Shown one piece after another: positions 36,195-48,208 of a stretch of DNA of 64,000 nt. The position numbers and the translations under genes are program-made. Source of the stretch: Artocarpus heterophyllus (lineage: Eukaryota > Streptophyta > Magnoliopsida > Rosales > Moraceae). The stretch is from positions 25,963,532-26,027,531 of the forward strand of contig CM046331.1 in NCBI GenBank assembly GCA_025403435.1. The letters are read 5' to 3'. A model generated the notes under the pieces. It saw nothing but the letters and a program-made list of their open reading frames with translations. It did not search any database and was not told where the DNA came from. Position 1 is the first letter of the stretch; the number at the start of each line of letters is the position of its first letter.

Positions 36195-36405
36195 AGATTT
36201 TTGGCTCGGTCGGCCTGCCGAACATCCTTGGTTGGCTTGCCAATAATGTTTTCGGCCTGTCGAACGAAGATGAGCTTTTAAACCAATTTTACAAAGCCTT
36301 TGCCGGCCTGTCGGTTGAGGAACTCTGGCCTGCCGATCACGTTCGGCCTACCGAAGTCCCAAGTTCGGCCTACCGAAGTCCTAAGTTCGGCCTGCCGAAC
36401 TGTGG
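36195..36405 (+). repeat. Eight-unit array of TTCGGCCTGCCGAA motif
   Basis: The reverse orientation of the motif at 33,930-34,070 (centre CT instead of AG). Near-consensus units lie near 36,333, 36,364 and 36,386; others are degenerate. The 3' LTR array (44,127-44,283) has about six units, so the array changed in number after insertion. Confidence 0.8.
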
Positions 36406-36723
36406 GAGTAAGTAAATTTTAAATGTTATGATGATTGATGAGATATGTTGTGATATTTTATAAGTCCTGATTTTACAACTTGGTATATTTATTTTATTAA
36501 AATAAATTATGATATGAAATGGGTTAAGCAATGTTATTTTTAACAATGTTAAGTTATTTTAAAAAAGAATGTATGAATGGATCCTGGTTAAGTATGTTTT
36601 ACTTTTACAATTAAAAGTATCGTTTAAGTTTTGGACTTATGTTTATAATTAAAGTTTAAACAAATATGAATGTAAGAATGTAACGATATCTGTGATGTCC
36701 GAGCTAAGGGGCATTTCAGGCTT

Positions 36724-36735
36724 TGGTATCAGAGC
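36724..36735 (+). other. Gypsy-1 primer-binding site
   Basis: TGGTATCAGAGC, complementary to the 3' end of plant initiator methionine tRNA, five bases after the 5' LTR. Confidence 0.9.
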
Positions 36736-36934
36736 AAATTTTTGATTACAATTCATACCGCCACACGTCAATCCAAGTCCTCCAAGTAAGTATGTTATAA
36801 AGTTAGATGTATAGATGCAAGTATGATGATAAGATTAAGGTTTGAATGTTTAATGATTAACGATCTAGTTGTGAAAACCTGTCTCATATTAAGAAGATTA
36901 TTCCTAAGTTCCTAATTCTTTTAGGAAATTTACG
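36736..36934 (+). other. Gypsy-1 untranslated leader
   Basis: Short non-coding stretch between primer-binding site and gag start. Nothing else recognised. Confidence 0.6.
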
Positions 36935-38511
36935 ATGGATGCCCACAGAAGAATGCAGACTCGCACCCAGACCAACGAAAGAATCATGACAATGATTGCT
37001 GAACTGCAAAGGCAATTGGAGGACCAAAGAAGGGAAATTGCTGCTTTAAGGGCCAGCAGCCAGAATGATGAACGACGAGGCAATGATGTGCCTCCTCCTC
37101 CTCCTCCGCAGCCACAAGTCAACGAAGTCCCAACTCCTGCTGCTGAACCAAGAGCAGCATATCAGGAACCTCTTCTAGTCAGATGGAAGAGGGTTAAGCC
37201 AGCGGACTTCGAGGGTTCTAAGGACCCGTTAGTCACTCAAGGATGGTTGAAGACGATCGAAGCCACCCTAAGAATTATGGATTTCACAGACAATGAAAAG
37301 GTCCTCTGTGCCTCATACTGCCTCACCATGGAGGCCAGGATTTGGTGGGATGGTATTGAAATGAGCAAGAATGTTGAAGAGATGACATGGGAAGACTTTG
37401 TCCATGAATTCAACATGAAGTTCTTTCATATGAATGTCACAAGGAAGCATTATGAGGAGTTCGAGAGCTTACGACAGAGGGATATGTCAGTCACTGATGT
37501 GGTAATGAAGTTTGATCAGCTAGCCCGTTTATGTCCAGGCATGGTTATGAATGAAAGTGAAAGGGTCAGAAGACTGATCAGAGCCCTTAGGCCAGACATT
37601 GCTGCAATTGTTGATGGAGCTAGTCCACCCAGGACCCAAGAACAGGTTGTCATGAGGGCTCAACGTGCTGAGTTTCATCTGTCAAAGTTAAGAAGGAACC
37701 AGCCTTAGCCTGGCCATCAGGCCAACAATGCAAGCAACCAGAACCGCCCTCCCCACAAGAACAACAACAACAACAACAGCAGCAACAACAATAGCCAGAA
37801 CTGGAGGAATAATAAGAGGAAGGGCAATCCTTAACAACAGCAGGGCCAAGACAATAAAAGGCACAATGACGGTCAGCCTAACAATTATAACAGGCGATTT
37901 CAACCGTGTGCTAAATGTGGGAAGAAGCATCCAAGGGAATGCCGCTTGGGAACAAACCAATGTTTCATCTGTGGGCGTGAAGACCACTATGTTAAGAACT
38001 GCCCTAAGCTAATGAATGCCAATGCCCCACAGAGAGCTCCTCCTCAGGCCCAACTTCATTAGATGAAAGCCTCCCTTGAAGGGCCACCTATTAGTCAAGG
38101 GAGAATTGAAGCCCCACTGACGAATGCCCGAATCTATGCCATGACAAAAGAACAAGTGGCTGTAGAAGCTTCCAATGTGGTCATAGGTTAGATAACAAGC
38201 TTATCTAATGATGCTTATGTTCTTTTTGATATGGGTGCCATGCATTCTTTTGTATCTATGTCATATGCTAAGAAGTTAGAGGTTCGTTCAGAGCCTATGA
38301 GGCAGGGATTCACTACGACACTACCCTTCAGGGAAGTGATATTATCCACGCACTGTTTGCATGCAGTACCCCTATAGATTTCTAATAGGGAACTTTTCAT
38401 CGACCTCATTGTGATTGACATGCATAATTACAACGTGATTCTTAGGATGGATTTCCTAAGCAAGTGCAATGCATCTATCAAATGCCGTAAACGAAAGGTG
38501 ATCTTCCATCC
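36935..38511 (+). pseudogene. Gypsy-1 gag and protease, broken
   Basis: One frame runs from the ATG at 36,935. Residues 15-45 look coiled-coil; a proline run is at 53-58. The capsid domain spans roughly 88-230, with RIWWDGIEMSKNVEEMTWED and SLRQRDMSVTDVV. An asparagine-rich linker follows, then the zinc knuckle CFICGREDHYVKNC (37,961-38,002). The protease shows DMGAMHS at 38,228, where DTGATHS is usual: the catalytic Asp is kept but Thr has become Met. In-frame stops lie at 37,706, 37,832, 38,060, 38,189 and about 38,372; nearly all are explained by one C-to-T change in a CAG, CAA or CGA codon. A one-base deletion near 38,511 moves pol to another frame. Gag normally coats the particle and binds RNA; this copy is dead. 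Confidence 0.9.
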
Positions 38512-41500
38512 GAAGGTGATCAGAAGTTCATTTATGTTGGCGAGTTTAGAAAGAAACCCAGCATGTTTTTATCGACAATGAAAGCAAGGAAGTTATTAGC
38601 AAGTATTTGCATGGGCTATTTGGCGAACGTTGTAGACAAAAGCCAAGAAGGAAAGACAAGAATTGAAGATGTGAATGTTCTTCATGAATATGAAGATGTG
38701 TTTCCTGATGATCTGATGAGTCTACCGCCAGAAAGGAAAGTTGAATTTGAGATTGAGCTCGCTCCAGGCACCGATCCAATCTCTAAAGCGCCTTACAGAA
38801 TGGCCCCGACAGAGTTAAAAGAGCTTCACACACAATTAAAGGAGCTACTTGACAAAGGATTTATCAAGCCAAGTCACTCATCATAGGGAGCTCCAGTCTT
38901 ATTTGTAAAGAAGAAGGATGGCACTATAAGAATCTGCATCGACTACAGAGAACTGAACAAGGTGACGATCAAGAACATGTACCCGTTGCCTCGAATTGAT
39001 GATTTGTTTGATCAGCTCAAGGGTGCATCGGTGTTCTCAAAGATTGATCTACGATCAGGATATCACTAGTTGAAGATTAAAGAAGGAGATATCCCCAAGA
39101 CTGCTTTCAGGTCGAGGTATGGTCACCATGAATTTGTGGTTATGCCTTTCGGTCTGACAAATGCACCTGCTGTCTTTATGGATTTGATGAACAGGGTATT
39201 CAAGGATTTCCTCGATAAATTTGTTGTTGTATTTATCGATGATATTCTTGTCTATTCTAAGAATCAAGAAGAACATGAGGAGCATTTAAGGATTGTGTTG
39301 GAGACTTTAAGAAGACACCAGTTATATGCAAAGTTCTCTAAATGCGAGTTTTGGCTTAATAAAGTGTCATTCTTGGGGCATGTTATTTCAAAGGATGGGA
39401 TTATGGTTGACCCTGCTCAAGTAGAAGCTGTACTCAATTGGAAGCAACTGATGAATGCAAGTGAAATAAGGAGCTTCTTGGGTCTAGCAGGTTATTATCG
39501 AAGATTCGTAGAAGATTTCTCAAAGATAGCAGCTCCACTCACGAACTTGACTCGCAAAGGAAGGAAGTATGAATGGACGGATGCATGTGAAAAGATTTTT
39601 CAAGAACTAAAGAAAAGACTAACGACAGCTCTAGTGTTGGCAATTCTTGAAGGAAATGATGGATTTGTCATCTATAGTGATGCGTCCAAGATGGGCCTCG
39701 GAGCTGTATTGATGCAAAATGAAAAGGTGATTACTTATGCATCAAGACAATTGAAGGATTACGAAAAGAACTATCCTACTCATGACCTCGAGTTAGCAGC
39801 AGTCGTTTTTGCGTTGAAGATATGAAGACACTATTTATATGGGGTCCAATTGAAGATCTTCACTGATCATCAAAGTTTGAAGTACTTCTTCAAGCAAAGA
39901 GACCTGAACATGAGACAACGAAGATGGCTAGAGTTGGTGAAGGATTACGATTGTGAAATCCTTTATCATCCTGGTAAAGCTAACTGAGTGACTGATGCTC
40001 TAAGTAGGAAGTCAGTTGCCACGTTGATGTTAATGCAAGCAATGTCTCCACCTTTAAGGAAGGAAATTCTAGACTTCGGTTTAGAACTAATAGCAGGCCA
40101 GCTATCAGCACTCTCTCTTGCTTCGATGATGTATGATGAAATTCGGAGTAAGCAAGATGATGACGTAAGCTTTGTAAGGATCTAGCAAGAAATGAAAGAA
40201 GGAAAATGTCAAGAGTTTCGTATCGCGGATGACAAAACGCTGAACCTCAAGGACCGCTTATGTGTTCCCAATGTTGATGATTTAAGGGAAAAGATCTTGA
40301 CAGAAATTCATGACACTCCTTATTATATTCATCCTGGTGCAACAAAGATGTATAATGATCTAAGGGGTAACTTTTGGTGGTTTGGAATGAAACGTGATGT
40401 TGCAAACTATGTGAAGAAATGTATGACATGTCAACAAGTAAAGGCTGAACACCAGAGACCTGGTGGTGAACTGCAGTCTATCCAAATATCGGAATAGAAA
40501 TGGGAGGATATAGCAATGGATTTCATTACCAATTTGCCCAGAACTACGAATGGTTATGACGCAATTTGGGTAGTTGTGGATCGATTGATGAAGACGGCGC
40601 ATTTCATTCCTATCAAGATCACTTACTCTATGGAACGGTTAGCAAAACTCTATGTTAAGGAGATTGTACGACTTCATAGGATTCCCAAGTCGATCATCTC
40701 AGATCGTGATGGTAGGTTCATATCTAAGTTTTGGAAGAGTGTACAGTCTGCTATGGGAACTAGGCTACATTTCAGTACAGCTTTTCATCCTCAGACAGAC
40801 GGCCAAACGGAGAGGACGAACTTGATTTTAGAAGATATGCTACGAGCTTGTTCTCTCAATTTTAAGACCAGCTGGTGTAAAATGTTGCCGTTAGCAGAGT
40901 TTGCTTACAACAACAGCTTTCAGGCGACAATTGGGATGGCACCATATGAGGCTTTGTATGGACGAAAATGCAGATCGCCTATATGTTGGCACGAAGCTGG
41001 TGAAAAGAAGTTGATGGAAAGCGTAGATGTTGAAAGAACCGATTTTGTGAATGAAACTTCTGAGATGATAAAGTTGATAAGAAGAAGAATAGAGACCGCT
41101 CAAAGCCGTCAGAAGAGTTATGCTGACAAGAGAAGAAGACCCTTAGAGTTCGCCATGGGCGAATATGTGTTTCTGAAAGTTGCACCAATGAAAGGAGTTA
41201 TGAGGTTTGGGAAGAAAAGCAAGTTAAGTCCAAGATTCATCGGTCCTTATGAAGTTGTTAAGTGAATAGGCAAAGTAACTTATCAGCTGAAATTGCCATC
41301 AATAATGTCCGCAATGCACGATGTATTTCATGTCTCCATGCTCAAGAAGTATGTTCCGGACCCTATGCATGTGATTGAGCCACAAGTGATCGAGATACGG
41401 GAAGACTTAAGTTATGAAGAACAACCAATGAAGATACTCGATCGAAAAACCAAGACCTTGAGGAATAAAGAAATTCCATTGGTTAAGGTGTTATGGCGAA

Positions 41501-41562
41501 ATCATCAAGTTGAAGAAGCCACATGGGAACGTGAAGATGACATGAGAACTATGTATCTGTAA
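38512..41562 (+). pseudogene. Gypsy-1 pol (RT, RNase H, integrase, chromodomain), broken
   Basis: A single frame from about 38,512 to a genuine stop at 41,560. [50 protein letters not shown], then the catalytic FIDD at 39,232-39,243. RNase [14 protein letters not shown] near 39,675, ending KANxVTDALSRK. Integrase: HHCC zinc finger (IHDTPYYIHPGATK, KKCMTCQQVK), catalytic D, D and E in MDFITNLP, ISDRDGRF and TERTNLILED. The C-terminus (41,430-41,555) reads KILDRKTKTLRNKEIPLVKV then EEATWERED, the chromodomain-like tail of chromoviruses. Premature stops end at 38,886, 39,069, 39,825, 39,987, 40,185, 40,497 and 41,265; all but possibly 39,987 need only a transition in TGG, CAG or CGA. Catalytic residues are otherwise intact. 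Confidence 0.93.
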
Positions 41563-41607
41563 TTATTCTAAGTTTTATGGATGAAACTTTTATCAGGTGG
41601 GGACAAT
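41563..41607 (+). other. Gypsy-1 polypurine tract region
   Basis: CAGGTGGGGACAAT directly precedes the 3' LTR start at 41,608 and provides the plus-strand primer. Confidence 0.75.
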
Positions 41608-44601
41608 TGTAACACCCACCTATTTTTATGTAACAGACTACATTAAGTTAGTAACGATGTTAATGATATTTTATTAATAATTTATGTTATAAGCTATGAT
41701 ATATGATTTTAATGTTACTAATTGTTATGTCAAGTTTTATGACAGGTGATGACCGCTTGGAATCGTTGTGCTCAAGTGTTCATGATTATTTTAATGTATG
41801 TGTAATTATGATGCATGATGAATTGAATGCTTTAATGTATGGCATTTAAGGACAGTTCGGTAGGCCAAACTTTTAAGATCGATAGGCCGAACAGACTGCC
41901 AAAGATAGGTAGGCCGAAGGAAACCATCGGCAGGCCAAACTTGGTGGAACCGGCAGGCCAAAGAGGAAAATCGGCAGGTCGAACACGGCTGATTAGCAGT
42001 CAGCAGAAATCTCTCCAAAGTTATGGCTGAGTTAATTACGTTAAATGAGTGATTTATTGTGATTAATTGGCACAATAATGGAATGTTTTATCAGTTAAGG
42101 AAAATAAAAAGGTTTGACTTTGCATTGATTTGTGTTATTTTAAATGGTTTCCTATTTTAAGAGGGCAAAATATGGTAAGATGTGATGATTTGTTTGACTT
42201 TCTTTTTCTTCTCTTCTTCCTTCACGCTTTGGGCTGTCAAACAGTCAGAAATTCTGACTTAATGGAGAGTAATAAATTTCATTATGATTGTTACGTTAAA
42301 AATTTTAACGACTCTTTTCCTCACACGTTATTTTCTCCTCTCATTCACTATCTGAGACATTGTTTTTTCTCATTCTCATTCTTCCTCTTCTCTGCTGCAC
42401 GAATCCTGTCTCCATCTCTCCCAAAAAATTCTCTGCAAGTATTGAAAGAAAAATTTAAATTTCGTTGGTTGAAATCAAGGGTTTTGAGAAGAAATTTCAA
42501 GGTAAGAACTCAATTTTTCTTTGTGTTTTTGAAAGCATTCTCCTCATCAATTCGTCTACAATATCTTTCTTTAGGTATTGTATTTGTTTTGAATTTTTAG
42601 TATGATATGCATGTATATGTTATGAGATGCTTTCCTAAGTTTCAAGTTGTTTCAACGTTTTTATGATAAAATATGAATTTTCTATCTTCTACCCCTCACA
42701 GTAAAATTTTACTGTTTAATCTTGATGCATGAAAAAAGTAATGTTATTCAAGGGGTAAATATGATGTTTTTCATGATAGTCGTCAAGAATGTACATGTAT
42801 AATGTATGATGAATGTATTTTATGTTATGAAATTTTTATGAGAATACATTAAGAAAACTGTTTTAATAAATGTTCTTTCTGGATTTTGTTTATAAAATGT
42901 TATGTATGTTTAAATGATTTTATGATAATGAAATAATTGTATGCATGATAATATGGTCTTTGTATGAATTTTTAAAATTAAAATATATATATTTAATTGT
43001 TCAAAAATGTTTTATTTAAAAGATAATTATGTTCAAAATGTATGGTTTGTATTTATATGCTTAAGGTAATTTTTATGATTTAAGAAAAATCATAATAACA
43101 TGTTTATGTGATGACAATTTTTATGGTTATGAATTATGTTTGTAATATGAGATGAATGAATATATATATATATATATATATATGAATGATATATGAAAGA
43201 ATGATATATGAATGAATGTTTTATGATAAGTATTAATTTTATTGTATTTTTAAATGGATAAATGGCATGAACACTCAAAGAAGCGAGCACATCGAGATCG
43301 CGGCTTCATCGCCAAAAGTATATTAAGGTTAAGTAAGCTAGCATTAAGGTAAGTACATTCTCACCTGCAACATGACACGTTTTACAAGAATTTGATGATA
43401 TGTTCACAAGGATATTCATGATGATTTTATGATGATTTTCCTTAAAGGATATCTTATGAAAGATTTTCATGATTTAAAGTTATGAATGTATGATGATGAC
43501 ATGTTTCAAAGCATGAAAATTATATATATATGTATCACCTAATAAGTGTTGCACCCCAATGTTATGCTATGATATGTTATGATGTCATGTTTGGTTTTGG
43601 ATTAGCTACCCTTCTCCTCTCATGACGGCGTGCCTATGATGATGTTTATGGTGCAACACTTGGGCCCTTAAGATAAAAATGGAATAAGTTTTTAAATGAT
43701 GAACGCAATGAAAGATATGTTCTATGAAATTGTGCTTAAGGCACTTTTATGATATGATGACAATGATGATGATGATGTTTATGAAATGTTTTAAATTGTG
43801 AGAATTATATGTACTTACTAAGCATTAGCTTATTCAAGTTTTATGTCATGTTGCAGATAAGGGTAAGAAAATCTTGGAATAGGCGGAGGACATGGAAAGA
43901 CGTGTGGACATAAAGCTCAATGAATTGTAACCGGAAGAAACGCCAAGATGAACGTTTTATGTTTTAAATCAAGCTTTATATTTGAACATTATTTTTAATG
44001 TTAAGTTTTAAGAATATTTGAACTATGGTTTTATAAGTTATTTTATCATTTTAATGAATTTTGATCTTTTGCATTTTTATGAAAGTTGGTTTGCTTTAAA
44101 AATTAAGTTTTCTCAAAGATTTTTGGCTCGGTTGGCCTGCTGAACATCCTTGGTCGGCCTGCCGATAATGTTTTCGGCCTGCCGAACGAAGATGAGTTTT
44201 TAAGCCAGTTTTGCAAAGCCTCTGCTGGCCTGCCGGTTGAGGAACTCCGGCCTGCCGAAGTCCCAAGTTTGGCCTGCCGAACTGTGGGAGTAAGTAAATT
44301 TTAAATGTTATGATGATTGTTGAGATATGTTGTGATGTTTTATAAGTCCTGATTTTACAACTTGGTATATTTTTTTTATTAAAATAAATTATGATATGAA
44401 ATGGGTTAAGCAATGTTATTTTTAACAATGTTAAGTTATTTTTTTAAAAAAATGTATGAATGGATCCTGGTTAAGTATGTTTTACTTTTACAATTAAAAG
44501 TATCGTTTAAGTTTTGGACTTATGTTTATAATTAAAGTTTAAACAAATATGAATGTAAGAATGTAACGACATCTGTGATGTCCGAGCTAAGGGGCGTTTC
44601 A
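41608..44601 (+). repeat. Gypsy-1 3' LTR
   Basis: 2,994 bp, TGTAACACCC to GGCGTTTCA. The same internal features as the 5' LTR are present, with the inverted repeat AAGTGTTGCACC/GGTGCAACACTT at 43,544-43,555 and 43,650-43,661 and a shorter second motif array. Confidence 0.9.
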
Positions 44602-44846
44602 GGCTTAGCTCAATTGGTACTCATGAAGGAAATAAGAACCTCTTAAGGGAGGTTTGAGGTTCGAACCATGAGGGACGCGAAATAAAACCCTGAGGGACCA
44701 GTGGGTCATAGAGGGGACAGTACGAATGAGTGGGGCAACACAGTGAGACAGCGACACGTAACGCTACTGTGGGACCACAATAAGAGCCAATTATGCCGGG
44801 GGTGAACTACGACCTCATGGAGGCTTGAGTGGGGCCAGCCGCCACA
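44602..44846 (+). mobile_element. tRNA-like SINE-type block between 3' LTR and TSD
   Basis: 245 bp starting GGCTTAGCTCAATTGGTA. It has a box A (TAGCTCAATTGG, 44,606-44,617) and a box B (GGTTCGAACC, 44,658-44,667) at tRNA-like spacing, then an unrelated GC-richer body ending GCCGCCACA. It is missing after the 5' LTR, where the primer-binding site follows, and missing from copy A. It shows no A- or T-tail and no target duplication of its own; the Gypsy-1 duplication ATGAC comes straight after it. Classification as a SINE is inferred from the internal promoter boxes. Confidence 0.55.
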
Positions 44847-45851
44847 ATGACAAATACTACTATCTATACTCATGGAGTTCTAACTCTGATAACCAAGACA
44901 AGTCATCTCTCGTCAGTGATTTAGACAAGATGACAATCTTAACATTAATAAAGTGCCCAACTTATTCCCTTCATTATGGACCTTTACATTTAGATTATTA
45001 CTGTAAGATTCATATCTTTCGCATAATCATTCCATGGTATGCATGATCTTAAAGATTTACAATGACAATCTGAGACTTAGTTTGCTTATCATACATTCGT
45101 CATAAATGAATATAAAAAGGACAATATTGATATATGATATAAATAACAAATTTTTTATTGATCAAATATCTCAAAATACCATAAAATTGTTTAGTTCTTA
45201 GAGCACTAAGTCTAACATAAACAAAATATCAACGTCTAAGTAAATGTAATAAGCCCCATATACAGTCCAACTAAATGTAATATACCCAATGTACAATTAA
45301 TATTATCCCTTGTAGACAGAGATCATTCACGTTTTATAGTTCTTCATTTAATAAACTTCCTTGATGTGAAAGGAAATAAATTCATTGTCAAGGTTTTACA
45401 GTCTTTTCCTACCAATAAAGCACGTTTTGGGACACATGGCAATAGTATATTAATTTTAATAATTATTTATTTGTCGAGACCATGTCTAACTTCAAATGTC
45501 AAGGCCAATATTATACCACGAAAAAGTGTAAAAATAATGTATTAGTTTATTTTGTGCTCTAATATATTATGCTATTGTAAATGTCATATTTGTATTTTGT
45601 CATAATTATTAAATGTTGAAACTTGTAAAAGCAAACTTTTAATATTAAAATAATTAAAAGACAAAAATGTTGAAATTATCAAAGTAAAAAAGTCAATCTA
45701 CAAACCAATAGGATTCTAATGCCAAATTTGCTATATACTAAACTTAGTAGCATATTTACCACCAAGTTTAGCTTATAGCAAATTGACCATCAAAAATGGC
45801 TTTGCATTGGAGAGTTTTTTTTTTTTTTTAAACTCAAATTTCAAATATGCC
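44847..45851. repeat. Copia-like relic and AT-rich spacer (copy B)
   Basis: Starts with the right ATGAC of Gypsy-1 and matches 3,133-4,128. No coding signal. Ends with ATGCC, the left target duplication of the solo LTR. Confidence 0.5.
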
Positions 45852-48208
45852 TATAACGCCCCAAAAATTTAATTAAGTGATATTAGTAAGTGAAATAGTG
45901 AAACTAGTGTGCCATGATATATTCTTAAACTTAATTTGACTATTTTATGGTATTTCTAAATTAATGTTATTTTTTATTGTCTTAATGATTTTTAAATTAC
46001 TTTTAATTATTACTCTTAATTATTTTTGTTTGTTATTTTGAACTTTGGAAACAAAATAATTTGTCAGAAGCCAAATATATCTTGTTTTACAAAACCGTGG
46101 GTGGCACATGGTTTCCACACAACGAGACCGCTCATTTTTCTCTCTATTTATACCCTCTCTCTCTTTCTCTCCCTCACTCTCCCTCTCACGCTCGTCTCTC
46201 TCTCTTCACTCTGCCTCTCTTTCTCTCTCTTCTCTTCTCAAAATTTTGAGTTTTAAAAATCAAGCCCAAGCTTCGGATTAGTGGATTGGAGGCTCGGGAA
46301 TGTGATTGAACAACTAAAACTGCGATTTAAAGCTTCGATTCGAGGTCAATTTTTAAATTTTAAAACTTTTCTAAACTTTTCAATTTTCTTGGTATTTTGA
46401 AATCTAAGTTTATTTGAGCTTTGAAAACGTCTGATCTTAGTTAGAGGAACTTAAAACAATTAGAATCTAAGCTTTGTTTGATCAAAAATGGATTTGAATC
46501 AAGTTTTTCTATTTTTCTCTATTTTTGGATTTATTCAAAATTTTTGTGTGAATCTTGTTTAAATAAGTTAAAAAGTGCTTTATAATGTATTTTTATCATC
46601 TATGATTGTTTTCCATGCCTGAGAACTAAGAAAAACATGTTGAAATTTGAGATTTGGGCTCGGGAGGCCGAGAACCCGTGCCTAGAAACTTCTAGAATTT
46701 TCCAGTTCAACAGGCCGAACATCGTGTTCGGCCTTCGGCAAGCTAGATTCATGGGCTCGGCAGGCTGGATTCATACGTCTGGCAGGCCAAACCTGAAAAA
46801 GTTTGGCCGATCAGACATGGTTTTCCGACAGGCCAAACTGCATAGTTCGGCTGGCTGAACCAGGGTGACCGGCAGGCCAATCGGGCATGGTGGAATTTTG
46901 TGATTTTTCATCCGTTTTTACTGTTTTGAACCCCGATTAAGATTTTAACGTTACAGTATGATTGTATAAATACCAATGGCACACTAGGACACTATGAAAT
47001 GCTTTAGCAACATAGAATGTCTTAAGCTAGATATAGATGCTGATAGATTTAGTTATTGTACACTTAAGGTTGTTCGTAGATCCGCGGAGCCAACGTGTAG
47101 AGAACCGAGACTACAGTGTAGGATAGGACACCGGCACAAGTATTGAGGTAGGACTTCTACCCCGTTCTTGGTAGCCAAGCTTTAAATGATTTTGGCCTCA
47201 AAGGATTTTATTTTAAAATGTTTTCAACAAATGATATGATGTTTTAAATGTCTTCAAAAAGGGGCTTTTGGCCATGTAATAATTTCTTTCAAAATGATTT
47301 CCTTCAAAGATGACTTTGTTCAGAATGAATTTCAAAGAAACAATTTAGATGAGCTTCTTAACAATTTTCATTACTTATCCAGAATGGTATGATCATAATA
47401 AATCGAATAATAGATGTAATTGAGTATATTCGGTAACACGGGATTTAAATAATAATAAATACACATAGGCGCATGATGCCACAATCAGAGATCGGGTTGT
47501 ATAGAGTGCGACCTTAGGGGTAGGTATCGAAACCTAGCTGGACCACTATGGTGGTGATAAATATGGTATGCCCAAAAAAGATAAAAAGGTACTTCCTGGA
47601 CAAACTATTTTTAGTAAGACTTATCTAAATAAATTTATTTATTTATTTATTTAACTCTGTTCTTCTAGTCATTTCCCAGAAAAGGTAAATTTCATGTTTA
47701 AATTGTTTATATGTTTTTTTTTAAAAAAAACATAGTCCTACGAAGCATTTTGCTCACTTTTTGTTTGTTTCAAACCCTTTTTCCCTTTAGGTGAAATCAA
47801 GCTTAGGACCGACAGAGAATCCACAGCCCAGACTAGCAATAAAGGATCTTGAGTAGGTTAGTAGCTGTAGTTAATCAAGGCATGTATTATTTAGATTTAT
47901 TTAATATTAGACTGTGACTATAATAATTTATTGTCGATACTATATGTGTACACAAATTGTGGGCCAGTGGGACCCAACTCGCATTTCTGACACTTTCTTT
48001 ATTTATTATTTTATTATTTTTGTTATTTCCTATTATTCATTTCTTTATTTCTATTTATTAAATGGTTAAAATTATTTGTTTAAAAGGAGTTTTTAATTAT
48101 CACATTTTCATAATCAATTTTGAATTCTTAACGTATGTTTTAACCAAATTTCTACTTAATTAACTTAATTAAACCACCACGTCACCTCTCGTATTACGGG
48201 GCGTGATA
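45852..48208 (+). mobile_element. Solo LTR of a Gypsy-2-related chromovirus
   Basis: 2,357 bp flanked by ATGCC (45,847-45,851 and 48,209-48,213); copy A keeps the empty site at 4,126-4,135. Ends TATAACGCCCC and GGGGCGTGATA are inverted; they look like TGTAACGCCCC and GGGGCGTGACA with one transition at each tip. The interior shares landmarks with Gypsy-2 LTRs: GGCACACTAGGACAC, GAGTGCGACCTTAGGGG, CTTCTACCCC and CACCACGTCACC near the end. No internal region remains, so LTR-LTR recombination is the likely origin. A degenerate TTCGGCAGG array lies at 46,700-46,890. Orientation follows the Gypsy-2 LTRs. Confidence 0.88.

Larger units (their letters stand above)
33689..36718 (+). repeat. Gypsy-1 5' LTR
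   Basis: 3,030 bp from TGTAACACCC to GGCATTTCA. It contains two arrays of a near-palindrome in opposite orientation (33,930-34,070 and 36,195-36,405), an inverted repeat AAGTGTTGCAC/GTGCAACACTT (35,622-35,632 and 35,729-35,739) and (AT)n tracts. A 156-codon open frame at 34,211-34,681 is also kept in the 3' LTR but has no recognisable domain. Confidence 0.9.
33689..44601 (+). mobile_element. Gypsy-1: Ty3/gypsy chromovirus (Tekay/Del-like), inactivated
   Basis: 10.9-kb LTR retrotransposon on the plus strand: 5' LTR, primer-binding site, gag with zinc knuckle, protease, RT, RNase H, integrase, C-terminal chromodomain-like tail, polypurine tract and 3' LTR. The right ATGAC does not follow the LTR directly but comes after a 245-bp tRNA-like block. 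LTRs are very similar (a few percent differences by eye). The chromodomain tail and GTAACACCC LTR start suggest the Tekay/Del lineage. Confidence 0.93.

Noticed and set aside
44602..44676. A functional tRNA gene
   Set aside because: A and B boxes are tRNA-like, but the sequence between and around them does not give a clear anticodon stem or acceptor pairing. A SINE-type head fits better.
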